Positions 1 to 5,873 of a stretch of 34,850 nucleotides of DNA are shown here, one piece after another. The translations under genes and the position numbers were made by a program. The notes under the pieces are model-generated. The model did not search any database. It was not told the DNA's origin and saw only the letters and a list, made by a program, of their open reading frames with translations. The number at the start of each line of letters is the position of its first letter. Position 1 is the first letter of the stretch. The DNA lies in NCBI GenBank assembly GCA_947259095.1, contig CAMYLA010000058.1, positions 7,040-41,889 on the forward strand, given 5' to 3'. The stretch is from an uncultured Acidimicrobiaceae bacterium (GTDB lineage: Bacteria; Actinomycetota; Acidimicrobiia; Acidimicrobiales; SZUA-35).

Positions 1-136
1 CGACGTCGGTCACCGTTCGCAGCGGCGTGGCCCGACCCGGCGCGCCGACCGTCAACGACGCCACGAGCGCGAAAACGACCGCCACCGCGAATGCGGCGAC
101 GGTCGTGGTGCGGACGTCGGTGGACGACGGTTTCAC
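1..136 (-). CDS. N-terminus of an exported protein (partial)
   Basis: This reading frame opens with GTG at 136 and runs off the window edge, so only 45 residues are visible. They form a classic export signal. A short polar N-terminus with a Lys at position 2 and an Arg at 9 is followed by a hydrophobic Ala/Val/Phe/Leu-rich stretch at about residues 13-32, then a small-residue and Gly/Pro-rich region where cleavage would be expected. The start lies 18 nt after the stop of the TasA-like gene at 155-769, so it is probably the next gene of the same operon. The ribosome-binding site is weak, which fits translational coupling to the upstream gene. The mature part is outside the window, so no family can be assigned. 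The alternative is that the frame is spurious, but the signal-peptide pattern and the tight spacing argue against that. Confidence 0.6.
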   Translation of the reverse strand, partial: MKPSSTDVRTTTVAAFAVAVVFALVASLTVGAPGRATPLRTVTDV

Positions 137-154
137 CAGGTCTCTGCCAACGGC

Positions 155-769
155 CTACGGATTGTTGGCGGTCTGCTCGGCGTCGAAGGTGAAGGTCGCA
201 GCGGTGGACATGCCCTGGGAGGTGTTGTTCGCCGCCAAGGGCAGAGCCACGTTGAAGCACAGCACCTCGTTCGCCCCGGCGGCAAGCACCCGGTCACCGG
301 CCTGGGCGCCCTGGACGTTGGAACCGAGGACCGCAGTGGTCGCGGTCGAGCCGATGAGCCCGGTGTAGAGAACGGTGCCGTCGGCGGTCCAGTTGGCATT
401 GTCGCAGGTGGTCACCCCGGACTTGATGGTGAGATCGAGCTGGCCGGCCAGAACGTCCTCGGTGGTGGTGGAGACCATCGAGTAACGAAACTCCAGGGTC
501 CCGGCGTTGTCGACGGTGAGAGGTGCGGTCACCTGATCACCCGGGGCCATGGCCGGCATGGTCACAACCGCGCTGGCCGGGGTGGCCGTGAGGTCGATCG
601 TGCCGGTGGAGAAGGCGTTCCCGCTCACGTTCTCCTGGTCGGTGAACAGCGCCAGCGACGCAATGGTGAACAGCCCGCCGGCCAGGGCCAGCACGGCGGC
701 CGTGGCCAGCAGCTTGGTCCCGCTGTTGCGACTCTTCCGGGTTCGAACCGGTTCCGTTGATGCGGTCAT
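155..769 (-). CDS. TasA/camelysin-like secreted fibre protein, type A (copy 1)
   Basis: The 204-residue product looks like a SipW-dependent TasA/CalY (camelysin) family protein. A positively charged N-terminus (about 8-19) precedes a hydrophobic helix at 19-41. The family hallmark follows: an aromatic-Thr-Asp segment (LFTDQENVSGNAFSTGTIDL, about 41-60). The remainder is beta-rich, with APGD and NAGTLEFRY motifs typical of the TasA fold. Two Cys (about 122 and 180) could form a disulfide outside the cell. The ATG at 769 was chosen because a GAGG ribosome-binding sequence lies about 11 nt upstream and the hydrophobic signal then starts at a normal distance; the frame stays open upstream but that part does not look coded. 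It follows the signal peptidase-LamG gene after a 174-nt gap, so it may have its own promoter. Known family members polymerise into extracellular fibres or act as accessory matrix proteins. That role here is inference. Confidence 0.85.
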   Translation of the reverse strand: MTASTEPVRTRKSRNSGTKLLATAAVLALAGGLFTIASLALFTDQENVSGNAFSTGTIDLTATPASAVVTMPAMAPGDQVTAPLTVDNAGTLEFRYSMVSTTTEDVLAGQLDLTIKSGVTTCDNANWTADGTVLYTGLIGSTATTAVLGSNVQGAQAGDRVLAAGANEVLCFNVALPLAANNTSQGMSTAATFTFDAEQTANNP

Positions 770-943
770 GGCGATGGCGTCCTCACTTCTGGGATGCGGT
801 CGGCGCATACCGGTCCGCAGTCTTCCGGCCTTGTATCGACAGCAACGGCAACCAAGCTGAACGAATTGGCCCCGGTTCGAGCCGAACGGGCCATCCGGCC
901 CAGGGGACCCGAACCAAGCACCACCGGCCATCGCCGGCGGGGC
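770..943 (-). other. 174-nt gap inside the fibre operon
   Basis: This is the only sizeable gap inside the fibre operon, between the signal peptidase-LamG gene and the last TasA-like gene. On the minus strand it ends in a GAGG ribosome-binding sequence (near 780-784). Loose -35/-10-like sequences can be found upstream (a GATACA around 835-840), but they match consensus poorly. No strong hairpin with a T-run is visible. A separate promoter that boosts the final fibre subunit is plausible but not shown. Confidence 0.3.
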
Positions 944-3900
944 TCAGGACGTACCGAGCAGCGCCAGGTCGGCGTCGGGCCCGAACACCGCAACCGGATC
1001 CTGCTGGTCAACCGCCGAAGGGTTTGCGTAGTACAGGTAGAGGTTGGTGTCGCCGATCGAGGACAGGCTTGGCACCGAGACCCAGGCGCTCAGCGAGCCG
1101 CTCGCACTGTTGTAGGTTTCGATGACGTGGTCCAGCCTGGTCGTGCCGTCGGCCGCGGTGAACACCAGATCGGCCCCGTCCGGGGATGCGCCGGCCTGCA
1201 GCTCTGGGTCGGTGAACTGCACCAGCAGCGGGAAGTCGGTCAGGTCGGCCGGGACCTGATCGGCGTCGACGGTCAGCGGTTTGCGGGCGGCCCAGGTCCC
1301 CTGGGCGAACCAGCTTCCGGTCTGGACGCCGCCCACCGACACGAAGCCGGTCGGCGTTCGCTGGTTCGCCTCCACCGCCGCCAGCCAGGCCGCCGACCTG
1401 GCAACCCGTTCGATCCTGACCTCGTCGAGGCGGCCGTCGACCGGGCGGTCCAGCGTGATCAGGTTGCCGATCGTGACCGGCATCGACGGGTCGGCGTCGA
1501 TGATCCCGGAGGCGGCCGACGATCCCCGTTCGACACCATCGACGAAGATACGGACAAGCGCTCCGTCCCAGGTGGCGGCCACGTGGTGCCAGGCGCCGAG
1601 GGTGACCGCCCCGGCCCCCGCCTCCAACTCGACGGTCGACCCGCTCAACGACAGCCGGGCACGAGCGGCGCCGTCGTTGCGGACCGCCAGCTCGAAGATC
1701 CGGTTCAAGGTGTCGTCGGCCTTGGTCAGGATCCGGGCGTCGTTGGTGTAGCCATCGAGGTTGACCCAGCCGGACAGGGTCAGCGCCGTGGCTCCGGCCA
1801 GGTCGAACGAGTCGACCTGGAACCGATCGTCGACACCGTCGAAGTCGATCGCTCCGCCGATCAAACCGGGCACCAGATCGCCGTTCACCATGCCACCGCC
1901 GCTCAGCCCATCGTGGTTGCGGGCCGAAGCGTCGTCGACCTGGGGTGCGGTACCGGCCGGGTCACGATCGAGATGCCACACCGCCTCGACCGCATCCGGC
2001 CACGTTGCGTCGATGTCCTCGTGGGCCGGCGCGTCGGCGGCACCGTAGTAGAGGTGGATCGTGGTGCCGGACGATGCGGCCAGGGTTGGAATCCGGACCC
2101 AGGCCACCAGCGTGCCGGTGCCGGGATTCCAGCTCTCAATCTCGTGCACCAACCGGGTGATGCCGTCGGCGGCGGTGAAGCGGATGTCGGAACCGTCTGG
2201 TTGGGCGTTGGCTCCGAGGTCGGCATTGCTGAGCGACACCAGCAGCGGAAAATCGCCGAGGTCGGCGGCCACGGTGGCGGCCGGCACGGTGATCGGCAGT
2301 CGTCTGGTCCACGGCGCAGCCCCGTACCAGCCGGTGCCTGCGGTTCGGTCCTCGAAGTCGCCAAGGGTGCCGGACTCGAAGTCCTCGGTCAGGAGGTAGA
2401 CGGCTTCCGGATCATCGGCCGCCGGTGCAGGCGAATCGTTGCCGAAGTACAGCCAGTAGGTGCTGGTGCTGTCGGCGGCGATGGGCGTGACGGTTCGGAA
2501 CCAGATGGTGGTTGCGCTGTCGTTCCACGACCCGACATCGTCCAGGACCCGATCGAGTTCGGTCCAGGCCGAACCGTCCCACCGCACGATGCGTATGTCG
2601 GCACCGTTGGCCGCCGATAACCCCGAGGCCACCAGCGAGGCGTGATCGAAGGTGAGGGGCACCGTATAGCCTCCGGGGGCCGCCGCGGTGGTGGTGTCCA
2701 CGTCGATCCGCTGCCGGAAACCGTAGTCGGGGTTCCACCATTGGGGCCCCGCCCATTCGATCACCTGCCAGCCGAACGAGGCGTTTGAGGCAACCGCCTC
2801 CCGCTGGATGCTGAGGGTCTCGTTATCGGTGAGGTCGAAGGTGGCGCTGGCCTCGCCCACCACGTCGTCGGCCACATGGTCGGTCCACCCGCCGGCCGAC
2901 AGCCCGGGAACGGCCACCGTGGCCATGGCGGTGGATCGGGAAACTTCGACCGGCTCGATCGTCACGGTCCGTGCGGCCTGGGTCGATGCGAAATCGATGG
3001 TGCCGTGACGCACCGTCGAGCCGTCCCTGAGGGTCACGACCTGGATCTGGACATCGATTGCGTCGCCGCCGACGGCCCGCCCGACGGCCACGGTGTCGGC
3101 ATCGACCAGGTGGGTCCTGACCAGCCGCTCGCCGATGTCGGGCCCGGCGCCGGCCGAGGCCACGGTGGTGATGAGAAAGGTCGTTGCCGGGTCGGCCGGG
3201 GTGGCCAGGGACAGGTTGTCGGAGACCACCCCGGAGCCGAGCGTGCCGGACACCGTCTGGACGTCGATGTCGCCGGGATCGGTGAACGACACGATCTGCC
3301 AGGCGAAGGATCGCTGGGGGGAGAACACACCTCCCGCGGTTCGAACCGTCAGCGTGGTCGGCGATGTCAGTTCGGCGATGAACAGGTCGTCGCCGCCGAA
3401 ATCGGTGGCCGAGGCCTGCGCCGCAGAGCTGACCACAACGAAGGCGGCGGAAGGGTCGACCGCGGCAATGGTGACGTCCACTTGGTCGGTGCCGTTGCCG
3501 TTGACCGTGCCCCGCTGCACGTCGACCCCACAGCCGTATTCGACGATCGACCAGGCAACGGTGACCGGTCCCGGGACGCCGCCATCGGTGGCCCGGACCA
3601 GTTCGAGTGAGGTCCCCCCACCGGTCAGTGCGGTTCGAACGGTGCTGTCGGCCGGCTCGTTCGACGAGCTGCGCGCCGAGGCGAACACGAAGGCCCCGGT
3701 CGGGTCGACGGCGGTGATCGGGACCGCCACCGTGCCGTCGACGGCGTGGATCGTCTCTCCCGACTGCACCGAGGTCAGCTGGGGGTCGAAGCAGTCGGCG
3801 GTGGAGAAGTCGTTGGTGGCCACCGCTTCGGTGGAGCGGTAGAGGGCCGCCGCCACCCCGGCCGTCAGGACGCCGGCAAGGGGTGCGGCGATGAGCACCA

Positions 3901-4558
3901 GCCGCCGCCGACGACGGGTCATGCCGGCCGAGGGCGACGGCTCGTCAGCCGGCACCGCCTCGGCCGCAACCGCCTCCTCGTCGTTGGCCCAGATCCGTCG
4001 CAGCGTCTGGACCACCACCGACACCGTGGCCATGGCCAGGATGATGAGCACGATCCCCGGCTGGAAGATCGATTGGAGCAGGCCACCGAGCCCGGGCACG
4101 ATCCAGCGGCTGACAAGCTGTCGCCCCTGCAGCGGGTAAGGGGCGGCATCCGGCGCCTCGTTGGCGTCGCCCTGGGTGATGGCGAACCTCGCAGACCCGT
4201 TGGTCTCGATCTCGATCACCCGATGGGTCACCGGGGTTGCACCGGGCCGCCGCATCACCACGATGTCGCCGGTGATGATGGCCTCGGCGTCGGTGGGCGC
4301 GGCGATGATCAGCGACCGGGGAGGTGCGGTGTCGCCCATGCTGCCGGTCTGGATCACGACCGGCCGGTAGCCGACGGCCAGCCCGGCCAGGACCACACCG
4401 ACCGCGGCGATGGCCACGATGGCCAGCACCGGGAGCACCCGGGACGACCAGAACTCGGCCAGCCGACGAACCGGCCGCCCGCTCCTCCTCGCCGGTACCG
4501 GTGTCGGCGGGGGTGTTGCCGGTGTCCCGGGGGCCGGTTCTTGGGGTGATGATGTCAT
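944..4558 (-). CDS. SipW-type signal peptidase I fused to beta repeats, DUF2341-like modules and LamG
   Basis: A 1204-residue fusion. Residues 41-190 are a signal peptidase I of the SipW/ER type: TM helix 41-63, catalytic Ser73 in a TGSM motif, His112 in THRV where Ser/Lys enzymes have Lys, conserved Asp98 and Asp131 (QGDAN), and TM helix about 165-186. A short Arg-rich cytoplasmic loop and a third TM helix (219-239) put the rest outside the cell. That part holds four repeats of about 80-85 residues (about 262-603), each ending in a Trp/Gln-Val-rich strand (AWSIVEY, AWQIVSF, IQVVTL, GWQVIEW). Then come DUF2341-like modules at about 608-720, 748-855 and 1085-1195, and a LamG (concanavalin-like) domain at about 858-1070. 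The start ATG overlaps the previous stop (ATGA, 4555-4558). The peptidase would mature the neighbouring TasA-like proteins, while the LamG/DUF2341 part suggests binding to glycans or surface polymer. The third DUF2341 module ends abruptly, so a C-terminal truncation is possible. Confidence 0.85.
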   Translation of the reverse strand: MTSSPQEPAPGTPATPPPTPVPARRSGRPVRRLAEFWSSRVLPVLAIVAIAAVGVVLAGLAVGYRPVVIQTGSMGDTAPPRSLIIAAPTDAEAIITGDIVVMRRPGATPVTHRVIEIETNGSARFAITQGDANEAPDAAPYPLQGRQLVSRWIVPGLGGLLQSIFQPGIVLIILAMATVSVVVQTLRRIWANDEEAVAAEAVPADEPSPSAGMTRRRRRLVLIAAPLAGVLTAGVAAALYRSTEAVATNDFSTADCFDPQLTSVQSGETIHAVDGTVAVPITAVDPTGAFVFASARSSSNEPADSTVRTALTGGGTSLELVRATDGGVPGPVTVAWSIVEYGCGVDVQRGTVNGNGTDQVDVTIAAVDPSAAFVVVSSAAQASATDFGGDDLFIAELTSPTTLTVRTAGGVFSPQRSFAWQIVSFTDPGDIDVQTVSGTLGSGVVSDNLSLATPADPATTFLITTVASAGAGPDIGERLVRTHLVDADTVAVGRAVGGDAIDVQIQVVTLRDGSTVRHGTIDFASTQAARTVTIEPVEVSRSTAMATVAVPGLSAGGWTDHVADDVVGEASATFDLTDNETLSIQREAVASNASFGWQVIEWAGPQWWNPDYGFRQRIDVDTTTAAAPGGYTVPLTFDHASLVASGLSAANGADIRIVRWDGSAWTELDRVLDDVGSWNDSATTIWFRTVTPIAADSTSTYWLYFGNDSPAPAADDPEAVYLLTEDFESGTLGDFEDRTAGTGWYGAAPWTRRLPITVPAATVAADLGDFPLLVSLSNADLGANAQPDGSDIRFTAADGITRLVHEIESWNPGTGTLVAWVRIPTLAASSGTTIHLYYGAADAPAHEDIDATWPDAVEAVWHLDRDPAGTAPQVDDASARNHDGLSGGGMVNGDLVPGLIGGAIDFDGVDDRFQVDSFDLAGATALTLSGWVNLDGYTNDARILTKADDTLNRIFELAVRNDGAARARLSLSGSTVELEAGAGAVTLGAWHHVAATWDGALVRIFVDGVERGSSAASGIIDADPSMPVTIGNLITLDRPVDGRLDEVRIERVARSAAWLAAVEANQRTPTGFVSVGGVQTGSWFAQGTWAARKPLTVDADQVPADLTDFPLLVQFTDPELQAGASPDGADLVFTAADGTTRLDHVIETYNSASGSLSAWVSVPSLSSIGDTNLYLYYANPSAVDQQDPVAVFGPDADLALLGTS

Positions 4559-5265
4559 TGGTCGGTGCCAAGATCGTGTTCGGCCTCGACCACCAGCTCC
4601 ACGTCGAGCCGTCGGCCCTGCACGTCGTTCGGCGCCTCCAGCGCCAGGCCGGCGCCGAGGCAGATGATGGTGGCATCGCCGGGGGCCAGGCTGAGTTGGC
4701 CGTCCGGCCCGGCCGCCGGATCGATGGCGGCGCCGGTCACGATGCCGGCCAGCACCGTCGGGGTGGCGGACAGGGTGACCCCGGAGGCCAGCGACGGGTC
4801 GGCCGCCCCGGGCCGGCAGATGTCGGTGGTGGTCCAGACATCGAACAGGAGCCAGCGGGCCAGCGGGTCCCCATCGGTGAACGCCCCGATCTGGAATCGC
4901 AGCGGCAGCGTACCGGCGTTGACCAGTTCGAGCTGACCGGAGGCGCGATCCCCGGGAGCGAGGTTCTCGGCCCGGAAGGCGGCGGTCCGGCGGCCGACCT
5001 CAACATCGAGGGTGGCCGCACCCAGCCGGTTGTTGTCCAGGACTTCGCTGTCGCCGAAGGCGGCCGAGGTTCGTCCCGCCGACCACCAGAGCCACAGCGG
5101 CAATGCGATCACCCCGGCGGCGACGAACAGCAGGACCGCAAACGGGCCGGGCCGGATCCGTCGCCCGTCGTCTCCTGCGCCATGGTGCCCTGACCCGGGG
5201 TCGGACCCCGGTCCGGTCGTCCCGGTCCGGGCCGACCGCTGGGCCGTTGTATCGGCGTAGGTCAT
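4555..5265 (-). CDS. TasA/camelysin-like secreted fibre protein, type A (copy 2)
   Basis: The 236-residue protein has a long polar Gly/Asp/Arg-rich N-terminus (1-40) that should stay in the cytoplasm, a hydrophobic helix at 42-62, then the family motif AAFGDSEVLDNN and a LGAATLDVEVG strand. APGD and VNAGTLPLRF motifs closely match the type A copy at 155-769 (NAGTLEFRY). The ATG at 5265 was chosen over a GTG six codons upstream: a strong GGAGGT ribosome-binding site (5275-5280) sits 9 nt away, and this ATG overlaps the preceding stop (ATGA). Its own stop overlaps the start of the signal peptidase-LamG gene in the same way, so translation of the three is probably coupled. Two Cys are present in the exported part. 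Secretion by the SipW-type peptidase next door and assembly into a surface fibre are inferred from family and position. Confidence 0.8.
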   Translation of the reverse strand: MTYADTTAQRSARTGTTGPGSDPGSGHHGAGDDGRRIRPGPFAVLLFVAAGVIALPLWLWWSAGRTSAAFGDSEVLDNNRLGAATLDVEVGRRTAAFRAENLAPGDRASGQLELVNAGTLPLRFQIGAFTDGDPLARWLLFDVWTTTDICRPGAADPSLASGVTLSATPTVLAGIVTGAAIDPAAGPDGQLSLAPGDATIICLGAGLALEAPNDVQGRRLDVELVVEAEHDLGTDQ

Positions 5266-5873
5266 GACGGGGTGACCTCCCACAGGAAGTCGGCGGTGGC
5301 GGTGAGGCCGAGGGCGTCCTGTTCGTCACGGAGCTCGACCGTGATGCGGAAGGTCCGGGTGGTGCCGGTGTTGACGATGCGACCCAGATCGAGCCATCCG
5401 GAACCGGTGAACTCGGCCAGGGTGCCCCGGTAGAGCGGGCTGTCGAGCGTGAAGGCTCGGCAGCTTTCGAAGCCACCGCCGGCGCCTTCCTCGATCACAA
5501 CGTCGAGGAAGCGGCCGAGCGGGCCGTTGGTCTCGGAGGTCATGGCCAGGTCGACCGGCAGGATCGTGCCGTCGTAGACCACCTCGATGCAGCGCGACAC
5601 CGGCCGTCCCGGCGCCATGTCCGACAGGTCGAACAGCGCTCGTCCGGTGTCGTCATCGCTGAGTGAGATCGTGCCGGACGAGACCGCACTGGGGGCGGAG
5701 GCGCCTTCGGCGGTCAGGGCGTCGCTCGAACGGTTGATGACCAGCGTGGCGATCAGCAGTACCGACAGTGCGGCGGCGAAGGCCCTGGCCGCGTTCCTGG
5801 CCAGGCTGTTCTCCTGTCGCTGAGCCGGTTCGTGGGTGTCGACATCATGGAGTTCGACGAGTGGGCGTGGCAT
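5262..5873 (-). CDS. TasA/camelysin-like secreted fibre protein, type B (copy 1)
   Basis: The 203-residue product has a charged N-terminus, a hydrophobic helix at about 28-46 and a beta-rich exported part. The family signature is weaker than in the type A proteins but recognisable: an Ala/Ser/Gly-rich cleavage region, a GTISLSD strand, then DMAPGRPVSRCIEVVYDG. The same arrangement (LYPGRELTGCLEVEYRG) occurs in the protein at 8866-9438, so these two form a second sequence type (B), each with two Cys that could pair. The ATG at 5873 shares one base with the stop of the signal peptidase-GGDEF-EAL gene (TGATG), and its stop overlaps the next start (ATGA), which makes it an internal member of a coupled operon. 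The product is probably a substrate of the SipW-type peptidase encoded directly upstream. The fibre role is inferred. Confidence 0.75.
   Translation of the reverse strand: MPRPLVELHDVDTHEPAQRQENSLARNAARAFAAALSVLLIATLVINRSSDALTAEGASAPSAVSSGTISLSDDDTGRALFDLSDMAPGRPVSRCIEVVYDGTILPVDLAMTSETNGPLGRFLDVVIEEGAGGGFESCRAFTLDSPLYRGTLAEFTGSGWLDLGRIVNTGTTRTFRITVELRDEQDALGLTATADFLWEVTPS

Noticed and set aside
794..2620. Long plus-strand open frame (608 codons) opposite the peptidase-LamG gene
   Set aside because: It is antisense to a clear multi-domain protein, is Arg/Gly/Asp/Pro-rich without motifs, and long antisense frames are expected at this G+C content.
3895..3922. Separate gene start at Met213 inside the peptidase-LamG gene
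   Set aside because: An Arg-rich segment and TM helix follow this Met like a new signal peptide, but no ribosome-binding site is present and the frame is continuous; a third TM helix also fits the fusion topology.
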